64,000 nt of DNA from Curculioniphilus buchneri (GTDB lineage: Bacteria > Pseudomonadota > Gammaproteobacteria > Enterobacterales > Enterobacteriaceae): positions 310,001 through 374,000 of the forward strand of contig NZ_OZ193413.1 in assembly GCF_964275155.1 (NCBI RefSeq). Reading direction: 5' to 3'. A program made the translations under genes and the position numbers. Shown piece by piece: positions 19,492 through 29,440 of this stretch. The notes beneath the pieces are model-generated. The model was given only the letters and a program-made list of their open reading frames with translations, ran no database searches and was not told the origin of the DNA. The number at the start of each line of letters is the position of its first letter. Position 1 is the first letter of the stretch.

Positions 19492-19962
19492 ATGAGCCTT
19501 AACGCAACAATTCTCGGTCAAACTATAGCATTTATCTTATTTGTGTTCTTTTGTATAAAATGCATATGGCCACCTTTGATAGCTGCTATTGAAAAGCGCC
19601 AGAAAGATATTATCGATGGTTTGGCTGCTTCTGAGTGTGCAAAAAACAGTTTAGAAATTTCGAAAATTGAAGCTGAAAAACATTTAAAACAAGCAAGAGA
19701 AACTGCCCAAAAAATTATTGAGCGTACCAACAAGCGCAAAGCACAAATAATCGATGAAGCCAAAACTATAGCACACGAGGAACGAAATAAAATTCTTTCT
19801 CAAACACAAGCAGATATTGATGCAGAATATAGACGTGTACGCGTAGAGTTACGTAAACAACTTGCTATGTTAGTTATAACAGGCGTTGAAAAGATTATTG
19901 AACGTTCTATAGATGAAGTGTCTGACGCCAAAATCATTGATAAAATTATTTCCGATCTTTAA
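19492..19962 (+). CDS. atpF: ATP synthase subunit b (Fo stator)
   Basis: Subunit b is the dimeric peripheral stalk that links Fo to F1. Length is 156 residues, as in E. coli. One N-terminal membrane helix (about residues 8-27) is followed by a long charged amphipathic coiled coil rich in Glu, Lys and Ala. It follows atpE by 68 bp and precedes atpH by 12 bp. Confidence 0.97.
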   Translation: MSLNATILGQTIAFILFVFFCIKCIWPPLIAAIEKRQKDIIDGLAASECAKNSLEISKIEAEKHLKQARETAQKIIERTNKRKAQIIDEAKTIAHEERNKILSQTQADIDAEYRRVRVELRKQLAMLVITGVEKIIERSIDEVSDAKIIDKIISDL

Positions 19963-19974
19963 GAAAAATAAACA

Positions 19975-20508
19975 ATGTCTCAACTAATTACTTTAGCTCG
20001 TCCCTATGCTGAAGCAATTTTCAGCTTGGCTGTGGAACAACAGAATGTAGATCAATGGCAATCTATGTTAATGTTTCTTGATAAAATAATGCGTAATGAA
20101 CTGATATCTACTGTATGTTCAAGTCCTGCTTCGTCTGAAAAAAAAGCAAATTTTTTTATATCAATTTGTGGTAATCAGCTTGATGTCTATGGACGAAATC
20201 TTATCCGTGTTATCGCAAAAAATAACCGATTGACTATATTACCTAATATATTAGAGTATTTTATCTATCTTCGTTTGTTACAAGAACAAACTGTAAATAT
20301 AAACATCATGGCTGCTGCACAATTAACAAAAGAACAACTAAAAAGAATTACTTTTGCAATGGAACGACGATTTTCATGCAGAGTTAATCTAAATTTTAAA
20401 ATTGATCAATCTGTAGTTGCTGGCATTGTCATTTATATAGGAGATACCGTGATAGATGGTAGCGTACGTGGTCGTCAGGAACGTTTTGCCAAAATCTTAC
20501 TGTCTTAA
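19975..20508 (+). CDS. atpH: ATP synthase subunit delta (F1)
   Basis: Delta caps the F1 hexamer and holds subunit b. It is 177 residues long, as in E. coli, with the helical N-terminal domain (LARPYAEAIFSLA) and a C-terminal region ending DGSVRGRQERFAKIL that matches the family signature for stator attachment. It starts 12 bp after atpF and ends 11 bp before atpA. Confidence 0.97.
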   Translation: MSQLITLARPYAEAIFSLAVEQQNVDQWQSMLMFLDKIMRNELISTVCSSPASSEKKANFFISICGNQLDVYGRNLIRVIAKNNRLTILPNILEYFIYLRLLQEQTVNINIMAAAQLTKEQLKRITFAMERRFSCRVNLNFKIDQSVVAGIVIYIGDTVIDGSVRGRQERFAKILLS

Positions 20509-20519
20509 GGAAATTGAAT

Positions 20520-22064
20520 ATGCAGCAATTAAAATCCACTGAAATTAGCCAATTAATTAAGCAACGCATTGCTCAGTTCAATATAATTAATGAAGTTCAC
20601 AATGAAGGTACAATCATTTCTGTTAGTGATGGAATTATCTATATTCATGGCTTATCTGCAGTGATGCAGGGTGAAATGATTACATTGCCTGGCAACTCTT
20701 TTGCTATTGCCTTGAACCTATCACGCGATTCTGTCGGTGCCATCGTTATGGGTTCATATACAAACTTAGCTGAAGGAATGAAAGTAAAATGTACTCATCG
20801 TATCTTAGATGTGCCAGTAGGCCATGGGTTGCTAGGCCGAATAGTTAATGCATTAGGTACACCAATTGATGGTAAAGGTCCACTGAAACATGATGGTTTT
20901 TCTGCTATTGAAGCAATTGCGCCAGGTGTAATTGATCGTCAATCAATTGATCAACCTATACAGACTGGTTATAAAGCCATTGATAGTATGATTCCTATTG
21001 GTAGAGGTCAACGTGAACTAATTATTGGAGATCGACAAACTGGAAAATCAGCATTAGCTATTGATACTATCATCAACCAGCGTAATAGCGGTATTAAATG
21101 TATTTATGTTGCTATTGGCCAAAAAACTTCAACTGTTATTAACGTAGTTCGAAAATTAGAAGAATATGAGGCACTGAAGAATACTATTGTAGTAACTGCA
21201 ACAGCGTCAGAATCTGCTGCACTACAATATATAGCACCGTATGCTGGTTGTTCGATGGGTGAGTATTTCCGTGATCGTGGCGAAGATGCGCTGATCATTT
21301 ATGATGATCTATCTAAACAGGCTATAGCTTATCGTCAAATTTCTTTATTACTCCGTCGACCTCCAGGTCGGGAAGCATATCCCGGTGATGTATTTTATCT
21401 ACATTCTCGATTGCTAGAACGTGCAGCTCGCGTTAATGCACAATATGTTGAACATTTTACTAAAGGTATAGTAAAAAGACAAACCGGTTCCTTAACCGCA
21501 CTGCCTATAATTGAAACTCAAGCTGGTGATGTATCTGCATTTGTTCCAACTAACGTAATTTCTATTACCGACGGTCAAATTTTTTTAGAATCTCATTTGT
21601 TTAATGCCGGCATACGTCCTGCTATTAATCCAGGAATTTCAGTATCTCGAGTTGGTAGTGCAGCACAAACTAAAATCATGAAAAAATTATCTGGTGGAAT
21701 TCGTACTGCATTAGCGCAATATCGTGAACTAGCTGCATTTTCTCAATTTTCTTCTGAGCTGGATGAAGCTACTCGTCAGCAATTAGTTTATGGACAAAAA
21801 GTCACTGAATTACTCAAACAAAAGCAGTATTCACCGATATCAATTACTAAACAAGAACTGTTGTTTTTTGCTGTAGAACATGGTTATTTAGAGGATGTTG
21901 AAATCAAAAAAATTAGTGACTTTGAAGCCGCACTAATGACTTATGTAGATAATGAACAAATTGACATTATGAACAAAATAAACCAGGCTGATATTTATAA
22001 CGACTATATTAAAAACCAAATGAAATATATTCTTGATACATTTAAAACAACTCAATCTTGGTAA
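20520..22064 (+). CDS. atpA: ATP synthase subunit alpha (F1)
   Basis: Alpha is the non-catalytic nucleotide-binding subunit of F1. From the ATG at 20520 the protein has 514 residues (E. coli 513); AAGGA lies 8 bases upstream, while an in-frame TTG 6 bases earlier is not needed. The Walker A motif is GDRQTGKS (residues 170-177, K176), and the region GEYFRDRGEDALIIYDDLSKQA, including Walker B, is intact. The C-terminus ends ILDTFKTTQSW, like E. coli. Confidence 0.98.
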   Translation: MQQLKSTEISQLIKQRIAQFNIINEVHNEGTIISVSDGIIYIHGLSAVMQGEMITLPGNSFAIALNLSRDSVGAIVMGSYTNLAEGMKVKCTHRILDVPVGHGLLGRIVNALGTPIDGKGPLKHDGFSAIEAIAPGVIDRQSIDQPIQTGYKAIDSMIPIGRGQRELIIGDRQTGKSALAIDTIINQRNSGIKCIYVAIGQKTSTVINVVRKLEEYEALKNTIVVTATASESAALQYIAPYAGCSMGEYFRDRGEDALIIYDDLSKQAIAYRQISLLLRRPPGREAYPGDVFYLHSRLLERAARVNAQYVEHFTKGIVKRQTGSLTALPIIETQAGDVSAFVPTNVISITDGQIFLESHLFNAGIRPAINPGISVSRVGSAAQTKIMKKLSGGIRTALAQYRELAAFSQFSSELDEATRQQLVYGQKVTELLKQKQYSPISITKQELLFFAVEHGYLEDVEIKKISDFEAALMTYVDNEQIDIMNKINQADIYNDYIKNQMKYILDTFKTTQSW

Positions 22065-22127
22065 TAAGATAGTCGATACCGTAAGCTGACTGGAAATTAT
22101 ATAAAAATGATAATAAGGAACGGCGAA

Positions 22128-22991
22128 ATGGTAAATGAAAAAGAAATCCGTAGAAAAATAATCAGTATTAATCATACACAAAAAATTACTAAAGTAATGG
22201 AGATGATTTCTGCCTCTAAAATGCGTAAAACTCAGGAACGTATGGCAGCCAGCCGTCCTTATGCAACCACAATGCGTAAAATGATTGGTCACATTGCATT
22301 AGGAAATTTAGAATACAAGCACCCTTATTTAGATGAACGTGACATCAAACATGTGGGTTATCTTATAGTTTCAACTGATCGTGGTCTGGTAGGTGGTTTA
22401 AATGTTAATTTATTTAAAAAGATTCTATCAGACATGAAAAAATGGAACGAAAATGCTGTAAAAACTGAAGTAGCTTTAATTGGTTCTAAAGCAGTTTCTT
22501 TTTTTAATTCAATTGGAGTTAAAGTAGTTGCTCAAGTAACAAATATGGGAGAAAATCCTATGCTATCTGAACTAATTGGACCTATTACAGTGATGTTGAA
22601 AGCATACGATACTAATAAACTAGATAAAATTTATATAGCCAGCAATAAATTTATTAATAGTTTATCCCAGATGCCACAAATTTTTCAGCTCCTTCCACTT
22701 TTACCTTCAGAAGAAACGGATTTGAAAATTAGATCCTGGGATTATCTATATGAGCCTAATCCAAAAACATTATTAGATACCTTATTGTGTCGTTATATAG
22801 AATCACAGGTTTATCAAGGTGTTGTTGAAAATTTAGCCAGTGAACAGGCTGCACGTATGATAGCAATGAAAGCTGCAACAGAAAACGGGCATAACTTAAT
22901 GAAAGAATTACAATTAGTTTATAATAAGGCTCGACAAACTACCATTACCCAAGAGCTTACTGAGATTGTTTCTGCAGCATCCGCTGTATAA
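22128..22991 (+). CDS. atpG: ATP synthase subunit gamma (F1)
   Basis: Gamma is the central rotating shaft of F1. Starting at 22128 (MVNEKEIRRK) it has 287 residues, the E. coli length; AAGGA about 8 bases before this ATG decides the start over the in-frame ATG 21 bases upstream. The N-terminal helix ITKVMEMISASKMRK and the C-terminal helix ARQTTITQELTEIVS, which together form the coiled-coil shaft, are well conserved. Confidence 0.97.
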   Translation: MVNEKEIRRKIISINHTQKITKVMEMISASKMRKTQERMAASRPYATTMRKMIGHIALGNLEYKHPYLDERDIKHVGYLIVSTDRGLVGGLNVNLFKKILSDMKKWNENAVKTEVALIGSKAVSFFNSIGVKVVAQVTNMGENPMLSELIGPITVMLKAYDTNKLDKIYIASNKFINSLSQMPQIFQLLPLLPSEETDLKIRSWDYLYEPNPKTLLDTLLCRYIESQVYQGVVENLASEQAARMIAMKAATENGHNLMKELQLVYNKARQTTITQELTEIVSAASAV

Positions 22992-23015
22992 ATTATGAAT
23001 TACATTGAGGACTAA

Positions 23016-24398
23016 ATGGCTACTGGAAAAGTTATTCAGATTATTTCTGCAGTTATTGACGTTGAATTTCCACAAGATGCTGTACCTAGAATATATAATG
23101 CCCTTGAAGTTAAAAATGGTGATGCGATATTAATATTAGAAGTGGAACAACAGCTAGGTGGTGGTATAGTACGTTGTATTGCGATGGGATCTTCTGATGG
23201 CCTTCGTCGTGGTCTGGAAGTTATTGACCTTAAACGCGCAATTGAAGTACCAGTAGGCGAAGTTACTTTGGGTCGAATTATGAACGTACTAGGCGAACCC
23301 ATTGATATGAAGGGTCAAATATACGAAAAAGAACGTTGGCCTATTCACCGCCCGGCACCAAGCTATGAAGAATTAGCTACTTCTCAAGATTTATTAGAAA
23401 CAGGTATTAAAGTGATTGACTTGATATGTCCATTTTCTAAGGGAGGTAAAGTAGGTTTATTTGGTGGTGCTGGTGTTGGTAAAACTGTTAATATGATGGA
23501 ACTTATTCGTAACATAGCTATTGAACATTCTGGTTATTCTGTTTTCGCTGGTGTAGGAGAACGCACTCGTGAAGGTAATGATTTTTATCATGAAATGATT
23601 GAATCTAATGTTATTGATAAAGTATCTTTAGTATACGGTCAAATGAATGAACCTCCTGGTAATCGCTTGCGCGTCGCTCTTACTGGTTTAACTATAGCAG
23701 AAAAATTTCGTGATGAAGGTCGTGACGTTTTGTTATTTATCGACAATATTTATCGTTACACTTTAGCAGGGACCGAAGTCTCCGCATTACTAGGTCGAAT
23801 GCCATCCGCAGTAGGTTATCAGCCAATGCTAGCAGAAGAAATGGGCATGTTACAAGAGCGTATTACTTCTACTAAAACTGGGTCAATTACTTCTATACAA
23901 GCGGTATATGTCCCTGCAGATGATTTGACTGATCCATCGCCGGCTACCATTTTTGCGCATCTTGATGCGACAATAGTTTTAAGCCGTCAAATTGCTGCAC
24001 TAGGAATTTATCCAGCAGTAGATCCTTTGGATTCTACAAGCCGTCAATTAGATCCAATGCTAGTAGGCCAAGAACATTATGATGTCACTTGTAGTGTGCA
24101 ATCCATTTTGCAGCGTTATCAAGAACTCAAAGATATTATCGCAATTCTTGGAATGGACGAATTGTCTGAAAATGATAAATTGACTGTTTCTCGAGCGCGT
24201 AAAATTCAACGGTTTTTATCTCAGCCATTTTTTGTAGCAGAAATATTTACTAACTTATCTGGTAAATATGTAGCAATGAAAGATACTATCCGTGGTTTTA
24301 AGGGTATTATAAATGGGGAATATGACAATCTTCCAGAACAAGCGTTTTATATGGTTGGCTCCATTAATGAAGCGATAGAAAAAGGAAAAAGATTATGA
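23016..24398 (+). CDS. atpD: ATP synthase subunit beta (F1, catalytic)
   Basis: Beta carries the catalytic sites. It has 460 residues, as in E. coli. The Walker A motif GGAGVGKT gives K156, and GERTREGND gives the catalytic E182. The DELSE segment (GMDELSEND) of the C-terminal domain is present. It starts 24 bp after atpG and ends 13 bp before atpC. All catalytic elements are intact. Confidence 0.98.
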   Translation: MATGKVIQIISAVIDVEFPQDAVPRIYNALEVKNGDAILILEVEQQLGGGIVRCIAMGSSDGLRRGLEVIDLKRAIEVPVGEVTLGRIMNVLGEPIDMKGQIYEKERWPIHRPAPSYEELATSQDLLETGIKVIDLICPFSKGGKVGLFGGAGVGKTVNMMELIRNIAIEHSGYSVFAGVGERTREGNDFYHEMIESNVIDKVSLVYGQMNEPPGNRLRVALTGLTIAEKFRDEGRDVLLFIDNIYRYTLAGTEVSALLGRMPSAVGYQPMLAEEMGMLQERITSTKTGSITSIQAVYVPADDLTDPSPATIFAHLDATIVLSRQIAALGIYPAVDPLDSTSRQLDPMLVGQEHYDVTCSVQSILQRYQELKDIIAILGMDELSENDKLTVSRARKIQRFLSQPFFVAEIFTNLSGKYVAMKDTIRGFKGIINGEYDNLPEQAFYMVGSINEAIEKGKRL

Positions 24399-24411
24399 CT
24401 CGAGAAAAAAT

Positions 24412-24834
24412 ATGGTTTTAAATACTTTTTGTTTAGATCTAGTCAGTGCTGAAAAAAAAATATTTTTTGGATTAGTTAAAAAAATTCAAGTCACAGGTAG
24501 TGAAGGTGAATTGGGAATTCATCCGGGTCATACTCCATTACTTACTTCTATTAAGCCTGGTATGATTCATCTTGTGAAACAGTGTGGAAAAGAGGAATTT
24601 ATTTACCTCTCTGGTGGTATACTTGAAGTACAACCCACCATGGTTACTATTTTAGCCGATACAGCTATTCGCGGAGAAGATATTGATGAAGTACGTGCAA
24701 TGGATTCTAAACGAAAAGCAGAAGAGCATATTAAAAATTCTTATGGAAATATTGATTATGCTCAAGCATCGGTAAAATTAGCTAAAGCGCTAGAAAAACT
24801 TCGAGTGATTGAATTAACAAAAAAAGTTATGTAA
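24412..24834 (+). CDS. atpC: ATP synthase subunit epsilon (F1)
   Basis: Epsilon couples the shaft to the c-ring and inhibits ATP hydrolysis. At 140 residues (E. coli 139) it has the N-terminal beta sandwich (VTGSEGELGIHPGHTPLL, YLSGGILEVQP) and the C-terminal helices ending LRVIELTKKVM. An A9 run at 24452-24460 lies within codons 14-17 and is in frame, but is a potential slippage site. The genes glmU and glmS that follow in E. coli are absent. Confidence 0.97.
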   Translation: MVLNTFCLDLVSAEKKIFFGLVKKIQVTGSEGELGIHPGHTPLLTSIKPGMIHLVKQCGKEEFIYLSGGILEVQPTMVTILADTAIRGEDIDEVRAMDSKRKAEEHIKNSYGNIDYAQASVKLAKALEKLRVIELTKKVM

Positions 24835-25862
24835 TTAATTGATCTAATAATTTATATTTAATAAATATATGGATTAGTATAAGGTTATTTGTTTTTCAAA
24901 AATTAAAAAATTATCTAGTGCAAAAATTTTATTTAAAAAAGCTAAAATTATTTAATTCAACATATGATTACAATCATAATTGTAAATTTTATGGTAAGTC
25001 ATTAATTAAAATTAAACATTATTTATTTGCTCAGAACTGAGCTATAAATTCGCAGAATATCAGATAAAAACGTGAGTGGCTTATGAACAACATTAACGTT
25101 TATTAATTTTGTCTTCATATAGTATATAGTATAAAGAATACTAATCAATTTTATTATAAATAAGTACAGTAAGCATGCATTATCAAAAAGCTATGAATAG
25201 TGATTTTTATAAAAATGCTATAACGTTTCTTATCTGACAAAATAAGTAATTTTTTGGTTCATTGAGCTATTATAGTGTACTTAGTGTACTTATAGTAATA
25301 AGAACCATAGTTATTTACTAGGGGTCATGACAATCAACTATGAAAATAGTCTATGTTCTATAGAGAACATAAATCATGATTTTGAATCGTGATATTTATC
25401 TTGAAAACACTGTATTTGGGATAATAATATATGTTCGAGATAATTATAAAAGAAAATACAAATCTAGATCTATTTATTTGTATTAATATTAATGCGTTTT
25501 TCTAAAAAACAAGAAAAATACAAGATTTGAAAATATCTAATAGTTCTCTAGATATAATGAATAGTTTTTCTTAGATATCTATTTTAGTTATATTTTAACA
25601 ATTAGCTAATTTATTTTCTAAAATTTATATGACCATTATTTAAATACATGTCTATCATAATTTTAATTACTTCCACTGCTCACTATAATAGTTATTAACA
25701 TATTTTTTTGACTTAAATACCTATTTAGAAAATATATTAAAATATGACACTTATCAATATAATATCTTTTATCTAAATGATTGCAATATTTTAAAATAAA
25801 ATAGAAAAACGATCACATCGTTCCATAGTCATTATCGTCGATATGCATAACATCAAAGAACA
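24835..25862. other. Spacer atpC-gloB
   Basis: About 1 kb without a gene between convergent atpC and gloB. It contains a small GCTCA-GAAC-TGAGC hairpin at 25029-25042 and a longer inverted repeat TATGTTCT-ATAG-AGAACATA at 25352-25371. Neither has a terminator-like T-run next to a gene end. Confidence 0.6.
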
Positions 25863-26615
25863 TTAGAAACAATCCTTTTTTTCACGTAACATCGCAAAAA
25901 TACGCCATTCTTCACCGGAAGAAGGATAATAATTTAATGAATTTTTTATTGCAATATCATTGCAACGTAAAAAAACATTTATTTGGCGTTCTAACTGCAA
26001 TGTTGTAGGTAAGCTTGGTTGTTTTTTTAAGCGTAACTGTTTAACATTCCGCAAGTTATCAAGAATAATCTTATCTTTTGGCAAAAGAGTCGAAGCAAAG
26101 TAAAGGTTACTTAAGGTATATTCGTGTCCAGAACAAATTAACGTTTCTTGTGGAAGATTATTGATCTTTTGAAAAGATTCATACATTTTCTTTGGTGTTT
26201 CTTCAAAAATTCGGCCGCAACCAGCAGAAAACATTGTATCACCGCAAAAAAGCCAAGGGGCACTATAAAAACCAATATGTCCAAATGTATGGCCTGGGAA
26301 GGCCAGAATTGTAAAGATCTGATCTAAAACTTTTATTTTATCATTTTCGGCTACTATTTGAGTACTACCCTTTACATATGTTTCTGCTGGACCATATATT
26401 GGAACTGGAAAATATCGTAACAGATCGACAATACCCCCTACATGATCATGATGATGATGAGTAAGAAAAATAGCAACAAGATTTAATTGATATTCAATAA
26501 GTGTCTGAATAACTGGTCCACTGATTCCAGGGTCTACTGCTAAACATTCTCGTTGAGCATTATATAAAAGCCAAATATAATTATCTGACAGCGCAGGAAT
26601 ACTAATAAGTTGCAT
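25863..26615 (-). CDS. gloB: Hydroxyacylglutathione hydrolase (glyoxalase II)
   Basis: GloB hydrolyses S-lactoylglutathione to lactate and glutathione, the second step of methylglyoxal detoxification. Starting at the ATG at 26615 (MQLISIPALSDNYIW) it has 250 residues (E. coli 251); an in-frame TTG 24 bases upstream is rejected. The metallo-beta-lactamase metal site THHHHDH is at residues 52-58, followed by PGHTFGH, CGDTMFSAGCGR and the C-terminal CSGHEYT. It is divergent from yafS with a 50-bp gap, the E. coli arrangement. Whether gloA exists elsewhere cannot be seen. Confidence 0.96.
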   Translation of the reverse strand: MQLISIPALSDNYIWLLYNAQRECLAVDPGISGPVIQTLIEYQLNLVAIFLTHHHHDHVGGIVDLLRYFPVPIYGPAETYVKGSTQIVAENDKIKVLDQIFTILAFPGHTFGHIGFYSAPWLFCGDTMFSAGCGRIFEETPKKMYESFQKINNLPQETLICSGHEYTLSNLYFASTLLPKDKIILDNLRNVKQLRLKKQPSLPTTLQLERQINVFLRCNDIAIKNSLNYYPSSGEEWRIFAMLREKKDCF

Positions 26616-26665
26616 TGCTAATTTAATAATTTCTTTCAATTATTTTTATAAGAAGATAGAGAAAT

Positions 26666-27361
26666 ATGAAATATGTGAAAAATAATGCAAACATTATATC
26701 ACCTATATCCTGGAATGATATTCCTTGTGGTGTCGATTATCGACAGGCATTGGAGAAGATGCTAAAGGTATGGTGGCCAAAATTATTTGGATTTCATTTG
26801 TTAAAAATTGGTGCGTTGAGTGCAGACCTCGATACTGGAGATTGTTCAATTTCTCACCAAATTAGTGTAGGATTAGAGGGTAAAGATTTACAGGTAATGG
26901 CTGATCCTTATCATTTACCATTTGCCAATAAATCAGCTGATTCTTGTTTGCTAGCTCATACTTTATCATATAGTGGCGATCCACATCGTCTACTGAGTGA
27001 AGTGGAGCGAGTATTAATTGACGACGGTTGGATTATTATGACCACCTTCAATCCAGTTAGTATGCTAGGATTAGGTAAATTATGTCCCATTTTATTTCGT
27101 CGTCAACCATTTCGAAGTCGAATGTATACTCAAATGCAGCTTTTATATTGGCTAGGAATGTTAAACTTTGAAGTATTACATTGTAGTTATTTGAAATCTC
27201 TACCATGGAAACTACCACGAGAAGAATTTATTAGTCATTACTTTCCAATAATTGGTTGCTTAAGTATAATTATTGCCCGTAAACGTACCTTTCCTATTGA
27301 TCTGATGCCATTAAAAAGTAATCCCCTTGCAAGATTACAGCGTATGGTTAATGCTGTATAG
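26666..27361 (+). CDS. yafS: Putative SAM-dependent methyltransferase YafS
   Basis: This aligns with E. coli YafS (231 residues here, about 240 there), a class I methyltransferase-fold protein of unknown substrate. The segment FGFHLLKIGALSADL holds the place of the SAM-binding loop, followed by ADPYHLPFANKSADSCLLAHTLSYSGDPHRLLSEVERVLIDDGW, split by the usual methyltransferase motifs, and then ARKRTFPIDLMPLK. The glycine-rich motif I is degenerate (KIGALSAD), also in E. coli, so SAM binding is not certain. Order gloB-yafS-rnhA-dnaQ is as in E. coli. Its survival in so reduced a genome suggests a real function. Confidence 0.9.
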   Translation: MKYVKNNANIISPISWNDIPCGVDYRQALEKMLKVWWPKLFGFHLLKIGALSADLDTGDCSISHQISVGLEGKDLQVMADPYHLPFANKSADSCLLAHTLSYSGDPHRLLSEVERVLIDDGWIIMTTFNPVSMLGLGKLCPILFRRQPFRSRMYTQMQLLYWLGMLNFEVLHCSYLKSLPWKLPREEFISHYFPIIGCLSIIIARKRTFPIDLMPLKSNPLARLQRMVNAV

Positions 27362-27406
27362 GTTATGTATTTAATAAAAATCTATCTATTGTATTTATTC
27401 ATTCAT

Positions 27407-27874
27407 TTAATTTTCGAACTGATAACCGGTATCAGCTAAGGTTGGATGATTAGCAGCAATCCTGGCTAAAGTATCACAGTATTCATTTTCTGGATAGCCT
27501 GCATGACCTTTGATCCAATTCCAATGTACAATATGTGGTTTAATAACCATATCTAGAATCTTCCATAAATCTATATTTTTTAATGGATTATTGACTTTAC
27601 TTTGCCAACCACATTTTTTCCAATTATGGATCCACTGAGTAATACCTTTACATAAATAAATACTATCAGTGTAAAGCATTACATTACAGGAGTCTTTCAA
27701 CTCTTTTAGTGCAACAATAGCAGCCATCAATTCCATACGATTGTTGGTAGTCAGTCGATAACCAGCACTTAGTACTTTTGTGTGTTGCTTGTATTGTAAT
27801 ATAGCAGCATATCCGCCAGGTCCAGGATTTCCCAAACACGAACCATCAATAAAAATTGAAATTTGTTTGAACAT
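27407..27874 (-). CDS. rnhA: Ribonuclease HI
   Basis: RNase HI degrades the RNA strand of RNA-DNA hybrids. It has 155 residues, the E. coli length, and all active-site residues at the same numbers: D10 (IFIDGSCLGNPGPG), E48 (NRMELMA), D70 (YTDS), H124 (KGHAG) and D134. It is divergent from dnaQ with 45 bp between the start codons, so the promoters must overlap, as they do in E. coli. Confidence 0.98.
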   Translation of the reverse strand: MFKQISIFIDGSCLGNPGPGGYAAILQYKQHTKVLSAGYRLTTNNRMELMAAIVALKELKDSCNVMLYTDSIYLCKGITQWIHNWKKCGWQSKVNNPLKNIDLWKILDMVIKPHIVHWNWIKGHAGYPENEYCDTLARIAANHPTLADTGYQFEN

Positions 27875-27919
27875 TTTAGTAAACTAATTTTATGATAAAA
27901 AAAATCAAGTTTGACATAA

Positions 27920-28687
27920 ATGAACATTAATAATACTAATATTATGCGGCAAGTTTTCTTAGATATCGAAACCACTGGTATGAATAAGTTAGGGGTCCAT
28001 TATGAAGGACACCGCATTGTTGAAATTGGTGCAGTAGAGATGATTAATCGTCGTCTGACCGGTCGCTATTACCATGTTTATCTGAAGCCAGATCGGTCTA
28101 TTGATCCCGAAGCTTTTAAAATACATGGCATCAGTAATGAATTTTTGGCAGATAAACCAAGTTTTTCTGAAATAGCAAATGAACTCATAAATTTTATCCA
28201 CGATAGTGAATTGATTATTCATAATGCTCCTTTTGATATTGGTTTTATGGACTATGAACTCGATATGTTAAATGTTAACATTAATAAAATTGAAACATTT
28301 TGCAATGTAATTGATAGTTTATGTTTGGCGAAAAAAACGTTTCCGGGTAAGCGAAATAATCTAGATGCTTTATGTGATCGCTATTTGATTGATAAAAGCA
28401 AGCGCATATTGCACAGTGCCTTAGTCGATGCTGAAATATTAGCAAAGGTATTTCTATGTATGACTGGTGGCCAAACTTCCATGTACTTTATAATGGAACA
28501 AGAACAGGAACAATTTCAAGTTGAAAAAACTAGATATGTTCAACATATGAAGAATGTTCGATCTTCGTTAAAGATTATTTATGCTAAAAAAGAAGAAATT
28601 ATAGCTCATGAACAATGTTTAGATCTAATACAGAAACAAGGTGGAAGATGCTTATGGAAACTAAAAATTTCCTCTAAAAGTAAATAA
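27920..28687 (+). CDS. dnaQ: DNA polymerase III epsilon subunit (proofreading exonuclease)
   Basis: Epsilon is the 3'-5' proofreading exonuclease of the replicative polymerase core. The protein has 255 residues (E. coli 243). The DEDDh exonuclease motifs are present: Exo I DIETTG with D15 and E17, Exo II NAPFDIGFMDYE and Exo III LHSALVDAEILA. The C-terminal region that binds the alpha subunit ends GGRCLWKLK, as in E. coli, plus a short lysine-rich extension. Proofreading thus seems retained despite the strong AT bias of the genome. The Asp tRNA gene that follows dnaQ in E. coli is not found here. Confidence 0.96.
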   Translation: MNINNTNIMRQVFLDIETTGMNKLGVHYEGHRIVEIGAVEMINRRLTGRYYHVYLKPDRSIDPEAFKIHGISNEFLADKPSFSEIANELINFIHDSELIIHNAPFDIGFMDYELDMLNVNINKIETFCNVIDSLCLAKKTFPGKRNNLDALCDRYLIDKSKRILHSALVDAEILAKVFLCMTGGQTSMYFIMEQEQEQFQVEKTRYVQHMKNVRSSLKIIYAKKEEIIAHEQCLDLIQKQGGRCLWKLKISSKSK

Positions 28688-29440
28688 ATTTACATGAGTT
28701 AGTTTTAATAAGTTAAAAAGGTCATGATGATTAATTGTCAAAATTTTTCTTAAAAAGATACAAGGAATAACTATGATAGTATCATTGTGTGAATTTTAAT
28801 AAAAATAATCTATAACACTATTATATGTCAATAAGTTAGTCATCTTAATTGATAATTAAAAGTAACTTTAATCTATATCTCTGGAATGCAAAGAGATTAG
28901 ATAAGTTAACGAACTTTAAATATTTTATTTTTTTCAAGTTACATATATAGAACATTAATGTTATTAATTTTACAATTAGAGTTTTTATTGATATGAATAC
29001 ATATAATTATATGTATTTATTGTATTTAATTAATATTTTTATGAAAAGATTATAGTCTTTTAAATAAACATACAGTACTGTAATATACATAACATAATGG
29101 AGTGATATATAGTTTAACTATAAACGAGGAGGAATTATTTCTAATTTTTTATTACGTTACATCCCTATAGATGTAGCACGTATAACATGCCAAAGAAATA
29201 CTTATACATAGTCATTATATTTAATAAATATATATTATTATATAGCAGAGTTGCTAATATGACCGCTTATCTTAAATCCACTTATATTGGAGTTATTATG
29301 CTAACTTATCTATGGATAAGTAGAATGTTTACTTTTAAAAAGTCCTAGTAATGTCCTCAGTGCATATTAATACAATATGCAATGCAGAAGATTATTGCAA
29401 CGTAACTTAAAAATAGATATTCGATGGCGTATCGATGTTA
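28688..29440. other. Spacer dnaQ-dolP
   Basis: About 750 bp between convergent dnaQ and dolP. No tRNA is visible, although in E. coli aspV follows dnaQ. A perfect anti-Shine-Dalgarno match AGGAGG stands at 29127-29132 with no ATG, GTG or TTG start within useful distance. Confidence 0.6.
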
